NCBI GenBank assembly: GCA_009733575.1
Contig: ML769857.1
Span: 1 to 40,785, forward strand
DNA from: Gymnopus androsaceus JB14
Lineage: Eukaryota > Basidiomycota > Agaricomycetes > Agaricales > Omphalotaceae
DNA: 40,785 bases
Reading direction: 5' to 3'
The notes beneath the pieces were generated by a model that was not told where the DNA came from, ran no database searches, and saw only the letters and a list, made by a program, of their open reading frames with translations. Positions within the stretch are counted from its first letter, which is position 1; each line of letters starts with the position of its first letter. The translations under genes and the position numbers were made by a program. Below are positions 10,463 to 20,761 of this stretch, in pieces.

Positions 10463-11261
10463 GGGTCCATTTGGTAGTTTCCACAGTGCAGTTCTACACG
10501 CAAGCGGGAATCGGATGATGGTCCGGTGACTTGGCAGGCCCATGGCAACTGTAAATATTCATAGTATTGTAGGTTTAATTGATTATTTATATCTTCCAGC
10601 AGCTATAAATGAGTGGACACAAGCTGCTATTGAAATTACACACACCTCATAACCTTTGCAGCAGCCCTCTATGCATCTACTGGAGTCAGCCCTATCATAC
10701 ATCAAAGCTCTGAGGCAGAGAATAAGTAGCTCAATAAGCTAATTCAAGGCCATCCAAAATGGATCTACAATGAGCTTAGTTTCCAGCTTCATGTGTTTAT
10801 ATTGTAGGTGATTGAACTCTGCCAAATGGCATTATGGGATACATGAAAGTGATCCATACATAGTAGGTATAGCCAATGCCCTTATTTTTGCCTCTACCAT
10901 GCAAAAACAGGGTACAGTGTTGTTGAAAGGCAAGGAAAGTGGCTGTAAGTAAAGAACAATACAAAAATGCATGTAACAGCTGTTCCAAAAAACCTAGGCC
11001 ACTTCAAAAAATTGTTTACATACAGCTCCCTATTGAGTTGCTACTCCATTTGATTCAATTGCCTATGAGTCCCACCAGAATTGAATGTCTTGCGTCACTG
11101 CAGCAAAATTACAAAGTGGCCTAGGTTTTTTTGGAACAGCTGAAAGTGCATGTATTTAAAATAGTATTTAAGCTGCTGTAGATCTGCCAAGTCACCGGAC
11201 CATCATCCAATTTCCGCTTCCCGCATGTAGAACTGAGCTGTGGAAACTATCAAACAGACCC
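10463..11261. mobile_element. Non-autonomous PIF/Harbinger-like element (799 bp, TAA duplication)
   Basis: The ends are inverted repeats of about 75 bp. The left starts GGGTCCATTTGGTAGTTTCC and the right, reverse complemented, GGGTCTGTTTGATAGTTTCC; both include GGATGATGGTCCGGTGACTT. TAA flanks both sides (10460-10462 and 11262-11264). No transposase is encoded. The termini differ from the 159-bp element next door, so this is a separate family. A smaller inverted repeat is nested inside. Confidence 0.8.
10977..11142. repeat. Nested 166-bp inverted-repeat element
   Basis: CAGCTGTTCCAAAAAACCTAGGCCACTT (10977-11004) is repeated in inverse orientation at the other end (AAGTGGCCTAGGTTTTTTTGGAACAGCTG), with one extra T. 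GCATGTA occurs close to both ends (10969 and 11148), but not symmetrically, so it is only a possible target duplication. No coding. Confidence 0.6.
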
Positions 11262-11407
11262 TAATTCCTTTTCAGTGTTTGGAACCACACAATTCACCAT
11301 TATATACCCATATGCTAACAGATTTTCCACAAAGCAATGAAAGACCCATTTCTAGTCGGCCCTGCCTAGGCGTCCTGCGAGGCGCACTATATTCTATTGC
11401 TCAGATC

Positions 11408-12071
11408 CACACCAAAAGTGCAAAAAAATCCGCTCGAATGAAATACTAGCTGATGTATAAACTTTTGTGTCAAAAATCACTTATGAGCAAAAATTTGACT
11501 GAAAGCTGATTATTCAGTCAAACAGCCTTGTTGAGTGAAAATATACATATCAGTACATTATTTAGATAAACCGAAAAAGGGCCTGAATCATAACATATCT
11601 GAGCTCCCGAAATGGTAAATGATTTGTCATATATTGCAAGTCAAATCATTCCGAGCGAAATATTTCCTTTCAGGTATATTTTCAGCCAATATGAAAAGTT
11701 GTATGAATAATCATATATCAGAATAACTGAAAAGCCACAACTGAATGTGGATATGACTTTCAGTTATTCTGATATATAATTATTCACAAAACTTTTCATA
11801 TTGTCTGAAAATACACCTGAAAGGAAATGTTTCGCTCGGAATGATTTGACTTGCAATATATGACAAATCATTTACCATTTTGGGAGCTCAGATATGTTAT
11901 AATTCAGGCCCTTCTTCAGTTTATCTAAACAATGTATATTTTCACTCAACAAGACCATTTGACTGATTAATCAAATTGCACTCAAATTTTCACTCATAAC
12001 TGATTTTTGACACAAAAGTTTATACATCAGCTAGTATTTCACTTGAGCAGATTTTTTTGCACTTTTGGTGT
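11408..12071. mobile_element. Foldback element of about 664 bp, GATC flanks
   Basis: The whole element is one long, nearly perfect inverted repeat centred near 11740, with arms of about 330 bp. The ends read CACACCAAAAGTGCAAAAAAATC on the left and ACACCAAAAGTGCAAAAAAATC on the right (reverse complement). GATC lies at 11404-11407 and 12072-12075, a possible 4-bp target duplication. There is no coding capacity and the superfamily is unknown. A partial third arm lies at 13113-13225. Confidence 0.8.
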
Positions 12072-12237
12072 GATCGTGGCGAGGCAGATCCTGGTCGTGG
12101 AGCCCCAGGAGAGGCACGTTGTGGAAACCTCAGTGATCCTACTCTGGTGGCGAACATGAACAGCAGCTGGTGCTTTCTGTTGTTCGGTGGCGTTCCTTCT
12201 TGAGAGTAGGGTTGGCCATCTCTTCTGAGTTTTCTTA

Positions 12238-12255
12238 GGGGGGGGGGGGGGGGGG
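12238..12255. repeat. 18-base poly-G run
   Basis: Eighteen consecutive G bases lie inside an otherwise mixed sequence next to the gag-like fragment. The run could form a G-quadruplex and is a place where sequencing length errors are likely. Confidence 0.9.
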
Positions 12256-12326
12256 TTCCATCGAAGTATAGGAGCATTGGGGATGTCGTCCAGATCTTTA
12301 AGCATTTTGGCAAGAGATATGGCATC

Positions 12327-12880
12327 GTGGTCAAGGCAAAAGTGGATACCCCAGATTCGGTGGCAAAGTTCCTTGAAGGGTCAAAACACTGCGTACAATT
12401 CCGTTTTTGGTTGACCGTAATTCTGCTCGCACTCATTGAACATGCACAAGCCATAACCAGAGATGCGCTTCACTTTGTCTCGTATTTGATAGAGACCCCA
12501 CCCCACTCTAGACCAGCAGCCATTGACTCCGACAACCATAACACGCCGGCCAACATGACCAATGTGTACAACCTCTGGGTTCCTATGCCCATTCCTAGGA
12601 CTTGGGATGCTCCTCATTTTAATGGTCGATACATTGGGGATTTTCTCAATCGTATCATCCAACACAGCACTTATGCTGGTATAACCAATGCAGACGAACT
12701 CGTCAACTATATAGTCGAGTATTTGTCGGACAAGGTTAAGGATCTCATCCTTTACATGGCGCTTGTGATATATAGTAAATCATTCATGATTTCAGTTGCT
12801 GTGAAAGCTTTTAGTTCAGCTTTTTTTTTTTTCATTTTAACCGGATACTCTACTGATATGTACATTATTGGTAAACTAGG
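12327..12880 (+). pseudogene. LTR-retrotransposon gag-like fragment
   Basis: The frame contains MPIPRTWDAPHFNGRYIGDF, then LNRIIQHSTYAGITNADELV, then NYIVEYLSDKVKDLI. Basidiomycete Ty3-type Gag proteins share this pattern: an MPxPxxxxAPxFxGR start, a helix, an aGixdxdxlv turn, and a YLxxxvkdl helix. The upstream 70 codons are less convincing and the frame loses sense after about 12770 (MALVIYSKSF). No protease, reverse transcriptase or integrase follows within the window. The Tc1-type MITE at 12883 sits just beyond. Confidence 0.45.
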
Positions 12881-12882
12881 TA

Positions 12883-13102
12883 CAGTGACGGCAACTATTG
12901 ATGAACCACCCCAAGAGTATTTAAATTGTCATTGTAATGGTTTCAAGCTTATTACTAGTCATAGCGAGTGTCTAAAATGCTGAAATATATTGTGTATATA
13001 CTAGACATTGTACTTTACAACATGAATGTAAAAAAGATACAAAATAGATCAGAATAACTGCTTTCCCAATTTGGGGTGGTTCATCAATAGTTGCCGTCAC
13101 TG
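12883..13102. mobile_element. Tc1/mariner-type MITE, copy 2 (220 bp)
   Basis: The ends match copy 1 at 8274 (CAGTGACGGCAACTATTGAT on both strands, then GAACCACCCCAA). TA flanks both sides (12881-12882 and 13103-13104). The interior is AT-rich and unlike copy 1. Non-coding. Confidence 0.85.
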
Positions 13103-13112
13103 TAGCTTGACT

Positions 13113-13225
13113 GAATGATTATTTTTTGCTCAAAATTCACTCATGAGCAATTTTTTATACAAAAGTTGGTGAATCAATCAGTATTTTGCTTGAGCGGATT
13201 TTTTTGTACTTTTGGCATGATTGGC
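13113..13225. repeat. Partial copy of the foldback-element terminus
   Basis: The sequence TTTTTGCTCAAAATTCACTC, followed by CTTGAGCGGATTTTTTTGTA and CTTTTGGCATGAT, matches the right end of the 11408-12071 element with scattered changes and small deletions. Only one arm is present. From 13226 to 13630 I see no gene or repeat. Confidence 0.65.
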
Positions 13226-13630
13226 AATGATGACATTCAATTGGCACCAGATTTCCGTACCAATTCAATAACGCAACTTGACTGAACAAAAAACAATAAT
13301 GGTTGACCTACAATAGACCTAGATACACAGTCATGTTAGGTTAGAACAGAAAAGGGGTGTAGAAATGAATTTATTGTGCCTGTGAGTGATAGAATCTAAT
13401 ATTCATTAGCTTGAATGCAAAAAAAAATAATGATATGGGGATGGTGGGTGGGCAAAAAGGTTGAAGGTAGTGAAAAGGATTGTATCAAAAGTTTATTCGA
13501 TCTCATGAAAGGAGTGAGGCCGAGGCAATGACATGTGGAGCAAAATGTAGACGTCTCTTATGATCAGGCTTCGCAGAACTAATACTTCAAAAGTATATGT
13601 ATATTTGCTATTTGCTACAGAATTATAGTA

Positions 13631-14843
13631 CTACAGAATACCTCTGCTGTTCTTCTTCTCCCTAGCCGTGACCAGTTCAGTCCACCGCTTCCTAGCTACA
13701 CCCTTTTGAGCCTCGGAAGATGCTCCCTTGGTATCAAGATAATACATCTTCCGAATTTTTGTCAACTCTTCATCTGAGTGAGTAGTTCCTAGCTCGAAAT
13801 AATGTGTTTTAAAAAGCCCCCTAAAGTTCTTCAGCTCCCATGCACAACACTCTCTAGACATTGGAGGCTCATCAGGGTCTTTCCAAGGCACATCAGTGCG
13901 GTTTATTATTGCCCACTGCCAGAAGGGCCCAGAACCAGCAAAGACCAGCACTTCATCTACCTCAGAGTATCGCTTGAAGTAAATGATAACATAATTCGCA
14001 AGAGCATCCTTAGCTTTGCTCAATTGAATATCCAGTTGGCACAAGAATACCACCCACTCCTGATTGCTATCAAACTTGTGCAGAGTATCCTGGCAGCCTG
14101 CTGCTCGCTTGATCTCAACCAATAGATCAGGCTCGCAGGCTCGCAACCGGAAACCTCCCAGGTGGAGAAATTTGTTCAGCAGCCTCTGCAACAAGCTTTG
14201 GTCCTGATTTGTGCATTCCAGAGTTGGATGGTCAAGTTTGATGTAGAGGACTTTTAGGACTGAAAAATCAGGAATGGCCTCAAAAAGCTGTTCAAGGGAA
14301 GTCCTGCTGATTGCAATGTCGACAATACTAGCCAAGGAAACTTTGGCATCACCTGAGTCCAAGTTGGGGTCTGGTTCTTCAGACTGAGATTCCACATCCA
14401 AATCTGGAATGACCTACAGTTCAATACTTATCAGTGTCTGAATAATCTGATAAGCAATATCAGGTCTGACTAACCTCTTCTTCAGAACCACCAGGGCCAT
14501 CCGTTCTGTTTGGATCATTAAGACTGGTTATTGATGAAGTGTCGGATACCTCATCCTGATTTGAATTCTGCCCTGCAGTATCATGATGCCCTGGAGAGTA
14601 CCACAGGACCCGTTGAGGGGCAACGATATGGAGAGGGGATATCGGTTTGACCCATTCTTCTAACGTGTCCTGCCAAAGAGAAAGATAATCATTCTTGAGA
14701 TTCCTGGGGTTAGTCTCAAAAGACCACCCAATTGCCTTGCAAAGAAGAATTCGAGTTGTAGAGATGAAGCTGCCGGGAACAGTTGCTTGCACTGTAATGT
14801 TATCCACTTTGGGTGTGGAAAGCTTGTCCTTTTTTGAATACAT
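13631..14843 (-). CDS. Uncharacterised protein with a PDxxxExK motif, two exons (383 aa)
   Basis: Exon 1 is 14843-14475, starting at the first ATG (MYSKKDKLSTP). The frame is open further back to 14873 but only via a GTG that directly follows TAG, so an upstream exon is possible. Intron 14414-14474 (61 bp, GTTAGT...CTGTAG) joins GSEEE to VIPDL in phase. Exon 2 ends at TAG 13631-13633. The protein has an acidic, Ser/Asp-rich middle (residues about 95-150). PDLLVEIKRA at about 218-227 is an Asp followed by ExK, as in PD-(D/E)xK nuclease-like folds. A C-terminal segment follows with VLVFAGSGPFWQWAIINR. The nuclease-like reading is inference; the spacing between the Asp and ExK is short. There are no stops or shifts. 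The 645-bp foldback element begins 72 bp upstream of the ATG and probably supplies its promoter region. Confidence 0.6.
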
Positions 14844-14915
14844 TGCTCTTTGGCAAGATTCAAGCAGCTTCACCTATCATGTGCCTGTTCCAAGGCTTGC
14901 CATTTGCCCTCATGT

Positions 14916-15560
14916 CACACCGCCAATGATTATACTTCAGCCAGGCTGAAGTACTGTGAGAAATGAATTATTTCAATGCATAAGATAAATGTCCTTTTTC
15001 ATACAAGTATATAAAATAAATATTTCAATGAACTTACAAAGGAATCACATTTAGACCCTCTGAATTTTGATTTTTAAACAGACTTCCGAAAGAGTGCTTT
15101 TCAATTGAGCTCTAAAAACAATAGTTTCAATGTGGACTGAATACTTTTACTTCACAATAAGAGTGAAAGCAACTATTTCGAAGAACCTTTCAGCTGGTTC
15201 CCGAAAGACAATACTTCGATGCTCGGGCTGATCCGGGCCACTGCCAAACCGGACAGCGAAAGGCAATCTTTCAGTGGAAAATTGAATTGTTCTTCGAAAC
15301 AATTACTTTCACTCTTATTGTGAAAGCAGGGCTTTCAAGTCCACATTAAATCTCTTGTTTCCAGAGTCCGATTGAAAGCTTCTCTTTTGCACATCTATAT
15401 AAATTTCTCAATTCAGAATGTCGGAATTCAATTTATTCATTGCTCTATTGAAATATACAACTTCTACATTTTTCTGAAAAAGTACACTTCATATAGGGAT
15501 TGAAATAAATTATTTCCCATTATACTTCAGCCAAGCTGAAGCATAATTATTGGCAGTGTG
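14916..15560. mobile_element. 645-bp foldback element, copy 1 (TGT duplication)
   Basis: The ends are CACACCGCCAATGATTATAC (left) and, reverse complemented, CACACTGCCAATAATTATGC (right). Each is followed by a 17-bp hairpin CTTCAGCC-N-GGCTGAAG. The arms are inverted over almost the whole length and contain recurrent TTTCAAT/ATTGAAA motifs about every 30 bp. TGT flanks both sides (14913-14915 and 15561-15563). Three-base duplications and a CAC end would fit CACTA-like or Harbinger-like transposases, but none is encoded. It fills the gap between the divergent genes at 14843 and 15578. Confidence 0.85.
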
Positions 15561-15577
15561 TGTCTCCCGCCGAAATC

Positions 15578-16030
15578 ATGTCTACCCCTCGCCTGCGTCC
15601 TAACTCTAAAAACCGTCTCAGCCAACCAGCTACCAAGATGCTCCCTTATACTGAGTACGGCCCCGCTGCTCTGGGATTTCTCTTCCTACCGGAAGAACTA
15701 GATCTACTCGCCTTGGACCGCAATCCTCATTATCGAACTCTAAAACAAATGGAGTCACCAGACACCGACACCCTTCTCACGATGTTCAGCATCCAGAGAG
15801 ACATGGTTGACTGCCTTTGCAGTGATATTTCCACCGTCTGGCCAAATGCATACATTTGCATTGTGAAACCCCCGAAATCTCGCATGTCGGAGTATGCAGT
15901 CGCTCTCGCCAATAATACACACCCAGAGCACTCCAAAATCCCAACTGCTGGGCAGATTATCGAAATACACAAGTTACTGAAGTGTTCAGAGAAGAAGGCC
16001 ACTTGGTATACTGATGATAACAATGTGTAA
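15578..16030 (+). CDS. Uncharacterised 150-aa protein
   Basis: A single open frame starts at the ATG at 15578 (MSTPRLRPNSKNRL), 17 bp after the foldback element, and ends at TAA 16028-16030. The composition is that of a real protein: a basic N-terminus, then a mixed helical region (EELDLLALDRNPHYRTLKQM) and AGQIIEIHKLLKCSEKKATW near the end. There is no signal peptide, membrane segment or recognised domain. An exon continuing beyond 16030 cannot be excluded. It is divergent from the gene at 14843 and shares the element between them as its 5' region. The function is unknown. Confidence 0.5.
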   Translation: MSTPRLRPNSKNRLSQPATKMLPYTEYGPAALGFLFLPEELDLLALDRNPHYRTLKQMESPDTDTLLTMFSIQRDMVDCLCSDISTVWPNAYICIVKPPKSRMSEYAVALANNTHPEHSKIPTAGQIIEIHKLLKCSEKKATWYTDDNNV

Positions 16031-16455
16031 ACCGTACGCCTTTATTCCCTTGATTTCGATACGCTTGACCTGATGATAAGTTATGTAGCAGTGTCCTGGT
16101 ACTTGCACATTCAATAACTGTTCATAAATATTCTCAATGTCCGCTCTGGTTCTATTACTTTCAGCTATGTATTTCTTCCTAATTTACGATCTATGATACT
16201 GCAATCAATATGATATGCATGTCAGTATTCTGTTTGGTTATCATATTCATTATGTTTGAGGCCCATGTTTACGCTTTTACACCCTTTGGAACTTGAAGGA
16301 CAAAACACGGGGTCAGTGTTTTGGCTTTGAATTGCGTGATTTCATCGGTGCAGGGTGAAGCGGCTGGATACTATTACTGGTTGAAGTTGGTTCATCTTCG
16401 AATCATCGAACTGGCACATGGCCAGACTTAACAAGCGTTGGAATGGCGATCATAT
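16031..16455. other. 3' flank, no gene seen
   Basis: AT-rich sequence between the 150-aa gene and the second foldback copy. No open frame of note and no clear repeat. Confidence 0.5.
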
Positions 16456-17100
16456 CACACCACCAATAATTATGCTTCAGCCTGGCTGAAGCATATTGGG
16501 AAATAAATTATTTCAATACCTATGCGAAATGTACTTTTTTTGCAGAATATAGAAGATAAATATTTCAATAGGCTGATGAATAAATTAAATTCCAACCTTC
16601 TGAATTTAGAACTTTATACAGATGTGCGAAAGAAAAGTTTTCAATTGGACTCTGGAAACAATAATTTCAATGTGGACTTGAAAGCCCTGCTTTCACAATA
16701 AGAGTGAAAGTAATTGTTTCAACGAACAATTCAAATTTCCACTGAAAGATTGCCTTTCGCTGTCCGGTTTGGCGGCGGCCCGGTCCGGCCCGAGAATTGA
16801 AGTATTGTCTTTCAGGGACTAGCTGAAAGGTCCTTCGAAACTGTTACTTTCACTCTTATTGTGAAGTAAAAGCATTCAGTCTGCATTGAAACCATTCTTT
16901 TCAGAGCTCCATTGAAAAATATTCCTTCAGAAGTCTGTCTAAAATTCAAAATTCAGAGGGCCCAAATGTAATTCTTTCATAAGATCATTGAAATATTTAT
17001 TTTATATACTTGTATGAAAAAGTACATTTATCTTATGTACTGAAATAATTCATTTCTCACAGTGCTTCAGCCTGGCTGAAGTATAATCATTGGCGGTGTG
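16456..17100. mobile_element. 645-bp foldback element, copy 2, inverted (TAT duplication)
   Basis: It has the same length as copy 1 and lies in the opposite orientation: its reverse complement begins CACACCGCCAATGATTATAC and follows copy 1 throughout with substitutions and few indels. Both ends carry the CTTCAGCC-N-GGCTGAAG hairpin. TAT flanks both sides (16453-16455 and 17101-17103), different from copy 1, so the two inserted independently. Non-coding. Confidence 0.88.
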
Positions 17101-17103
17101 TAT

Positions 17104-19054
17104 GTATCAACATGACCCAGAGTCTCTGTTCTACATCAAGCTATGCCTTGCTTACCGCTATGAAAAACCACTTTCTGAGCCGCGTTGGCAATTAACGCTT
17201 CTGCAGGAAAGGCCCGGAAGGACGCTGTCTACAACAATGACAATAAGTGCTGGATAAAACGCCATTTTTTGTTCGACCATTCTTTTCGAGCCGTGGCTGC
17301 AGAGCATCTATGCCTGGCTTCGACCTGGCAATAAAGGGCGGTCCAGATGACGATATTGAGGACTGGGCATTCGATGGCAAATATTTTATCCCAACATGTA
17401 TTATGAAGGAGCTAATGTCCTCCTTTGAAGGGAAACATCTCGAAACTCGATGCGGCAGCAAATAATTATTCTCCTTTGCACTTGAAAGTTGAACCGTATA
17501 ATGTACGTACAGATATTCCTTGGGTTTTGAAATATGAAGCGAGGAGATAAATCAGATAACTGATAAGTAGTCACGTTGAGCGTGATTTTAGTATACTCTA
17601 TTAAGCGCTTTGGCTCTATTGTCAACTTCCATGTCATTCCTGCTGCCATCGACGAACCCAACTTGGAGTCAGAATATACGCCGATTCGGATACCCTGCTA
17701 CAACACATTCAAGCGTAGTCCGCGCCCGGATGAAGTAAACAAGCTAGATTCTGAACGACGCATTTAAGTACTTGTGCAAGTTTCTTAGTTGCATTTAAAT
17801 CAGTCTCACAGCTCAGCTAGGTCTTTCTTTCAATAATTCACGATAGGATCTTGAATGCTTGGATGTGGCTTGCTGTTGAACAAAGATGGTGTGTGCAACT
17901 TCGTGTAATTCTAATTCTGAATCTATACTCATTATCTTCTTCTGCAGTTAGTTTTACGAGCCTGAGTTCCAGTGCCAGACTCTCAGACAACGTATCTCCC
18001 TCTCCAGCAGTTGTCAATTTGTTGAAATGTTATAGACTCAACACTCATTGTTCGACTAAAGCCACAATAGTTGCCCTACGGAGGAAAGGTGCGTAAATGA
18101 GATTCTCGTTCAATCATCACAATTATTGACCTACTACTCTACTAGCTATCGATAATTGTATTCTCAAGCTGCTTTATTACCTTCCGCTATAGTCATGGTG
18201 TCGCTGCTCTACCAATCGGACTGTCTCCTGGACTGGGGCATTTATTTCCTGCTGGAGTATATCATCTCCATCTGTATCTCCCTCTCCTCATCAGTCTCCG
18301 TCTCTATCGACATTCCTTCCCACCGTACACGGCCCTTCCTCACTCCCAGCTATGAGCGGTTCAAGTGTTTCACGTCCTTCCGACATATATCTTCTCTCCA
18401 GCTCGGGAAACAGGTTTCAGGAATGGTCCGAGGAGTGGTTGTGCTAGCGTCTTATCGACTGTGATAGGCTTAGAATTGGGTGGTTTTAGTTCACAGATCT
18501 CTGGCTTCTGCTCCGTTTTTTTAGTGGAAGCCATTCTCTCAAAGGTCCGTTTTCGCTGAAACTGTCTCCGGGCCAAATTACAGTGAATGCAGGGTAGAGA
18601 ATAGCATGTAGGAGCTCCCAGGTAAGTATTTGGTCTGGCTTTCTTTTGTTGTGCTGATAAATTGAAAAGTGCACTTGTCAGCTCGCAAATCCTAGGCTCT
18701 ACTCCTTTCCCGCTCTTACTGTATCGTTCCGCATGCTTTGGCACTACCTTATCCTAAAATGGTCCAGAGGCGCCTCCGTATATCGCTTTGAAGATGCTAC
18801 CGCTATTGGATACATTCTAAACAGATTTACTTCAGCTGTGGTTTGGGGCTCGGAAAGCGCGTTTTTTTTTCGGGAAGCGCAGTCCGCATACTTTACACGC
18901 CTCCGCCTCCGCCTGTCAACAACCGAATCGGGATCGTCGCTGTCCAACCGCACTGCTCCAAAGCCCAATCCTCCTCGACCTTCCTCTACCAAGCAACGAA
19001 GCATTTTCCCGGCCTATTGGGGTGCTCAACGAGGTGGAGAAGCAGCTGTTGGAG
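17104..19054. other. No confident gene; possible short coding remnants
   Basis: A frame from ATG 17308 to TAA 17463-17465 (MPGFDLAIKGGPDDDIEDWA) and one ending at 17767 (IDEPNLESEYTPIRIPCYNT) have protein-like composition and could be exons of one small lost gene. The longer frames at 17851-19062 overlap on several frames and show no domain. The first exons of the protease at 19055 should lie here, but I could not place a signal peptide or start. Confidence 0.3.
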
Positions 19055-20761
19055 GAGCCTAACACATGTGTTGTAGGCGACCTATCCGTACCTATCCAAC
19101 TTGGACCCACCGTCGCGATTGTCAATATCGACCGGCAGTAGTGACCTTTGGACTACCTCGAGCTTGCGTACCGCGACCTCCTGTGGGAGTCGCATTGTAC
19201 CGTCATACTCAACTACAACCTCATCCTTCAATAACTCTGGGTCCACTGTCACCATGAGCTACAGCGACTCCACGACTGGCACTAGCGTTACTGGTACTAT
19301 CGGATTCGACACCACTACACACGCCGGGATTGCCATCACAAACCAAGCCTTCACCGCTGTTAACGACGTACAGGATGGTGCTGCCGGTATCTTTGGCCTC
19401 GGATTCCCATCTGGGAGCGATATCCAGGCGAAATTGGTCGAGGCGCAGACAACAGGAGGAGAACCGCTGTCGAGCTCAGATGCTTTCCTCAATGATACGT
19501 ACAAGTATGGTCCATTGCTGACGAGGATTACGATGACGAACCAGTTGGAGGACGATCTTTTCTCTATTTCGTTGCAGTGGGACGAGATTGATGTTGGGTT
19601 AACAATGGAACGTTGACGATTGGGAAGTAGCCTGGTGCGATAGATAATTCGAGTTCGACGTGTGTACCTGTTAAGCTATACACACCTGCCGAAGGTGGTT
19701 TGGATCCTCCGTCGTTTGCTCCGAATAAGGTGCGTCTCGCAACTGCCTTTTTATCTCGCGCTTTGATGCTGAATCCGTTTTTCTTCTAGATATATCCCTT
19801 GTATGTCCTTCTGTCTTGTGCTCAGCCACGATTTAGTCTTCTGATATATTTTCAGCTGTTGGGAAAGCGACATTGACGGTGTGTTTCTCGATGGCAAGCT
19901 TCTCGCAAACTCAACTATTCCAGCGACTGGTGGTTTAGGCACCTCCCAGATTTCTGCTTTAATTGATACGGCATGTTTTTAGGTTACTACTACTCTTATA
20001 TTTTTCACATATTCCTCTCTTCCTAGGGTAATTCCCTCATCCGTGGACCCACTGACGTCGTCAACAATATCCTCACCACCGATACAACCCAGCCTCTACC
20101 TCGTCTGTCCCTTCGTTGCCATGTACTTCTGCGCATACCCTTGCGTTCCAGATTTTCCCGATAGATCCCAGAGACTTTATTAGTGAGACGAGCACAGATA
20201 CAAAGACTTGCGAGGAAAGCTCCGTTGTACCGACAGATCCTCCGGGTGTTGGAGCTCTGTTTAGCTGGAGATTGGGTAATCCATTCATGAAATCTTGAGT
20301 GCGACTTTCCTACCCCCCTTCATTCAGAGTATCCTTTTACTCTCTTTCCTTGTCGCACCTGATACTGATGGATGATTATTCAACTACAGAACGCTTGTGG
20401 CATTCCATTATGGAAACTTGACCAACCCTTCCGTCGACCCACCCATGATTGGGCTCCTCTCTATGGTTCCAGATAATTCGGCCGCACTGCTGACAGAAGT
20501 TGTAGACAATGCCCAAAGTGCATGGTGTTTCGAAAGTAAGTAACAGTCGGGCTGCATTCCTTGTTTGCGATTAATCATATTCCTACAGGTACAATCGAAG
20601 TCGCACCGACTGCTAGTGCCGCAGCTGAGGCAGCTGTGACTGTCATCCCTACGATTCCTGCTGCCAACAACGTTGCTTCTACCTCCTCGCCTGCTCCTTC
20701 GGTCGCTGCCGTACATTCGGATTCGAAAGCTCAGAAGAGGTTGGAGAGTTTAGGACGCTAG
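19055..20761 (+). pseudogene. Pepsin-like (A1) aspartic protease, broken in the catalytic loop
   Basis: The order of blocks is that of secreted fungal A1 proteases: VVGDLSVPIQLG, the first catalytic loop with SSDLWT, SGTVTMSYSDSTTGTSVTG-like strands, AAGIFGLGFP, DIDGVFLDGKLL, ISALIDT/GNSLIRGP (second catalytic Asp), PIDPRDFI, PTDPPGVGALFSWRLG, and an Ala/Ser/Pro-rich tail ending SLGR at TAG 20759-20761. At 19124-19136 the bases GTCAATATCGACCGG lack two nucleotides expected for VNIDTG, so the frame shifts in the first DTG motif. Further shifts occur near 19590-19650 and 20090-20130, and a stop follows PFMKS at 20298. Introns are visible, including 19971-20026 with a GC-AG boundary between IDT and GNS. 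The start and signal peptide were not found. The enzyme would act outside the cell; this copy cannot. Confidence 0.75.

Noticed and set aside
10463..11261. Same family as the 159-bp TTA element
   Set aside because: The termini share only a vague CTGTTTGG/CATTTGG resemblance, and the subterminal sequences are unrelated.
12020..12454. Minus-strand open frames with a Pro-rich run
   Set aside because: The proline run is just the poly-G tract read backwards, and the frames cross the end of the foldback element.
14916..17100. A composite transposon formed by the two 645-bp elements with the 150-aa gene as cargo
   Set aside because: Each element has its own different 3-bp duplication (TGT and TAT), and the outer flanks do not match, so they inserted independently.
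18156..18464. Possible signal-anchor protein or the missing protease N-terminus
   Set aside because: The hydrophobic stretch has no cleavage-site pattern, no propeptide follows, and the frame cannot be connected to the protease exons.
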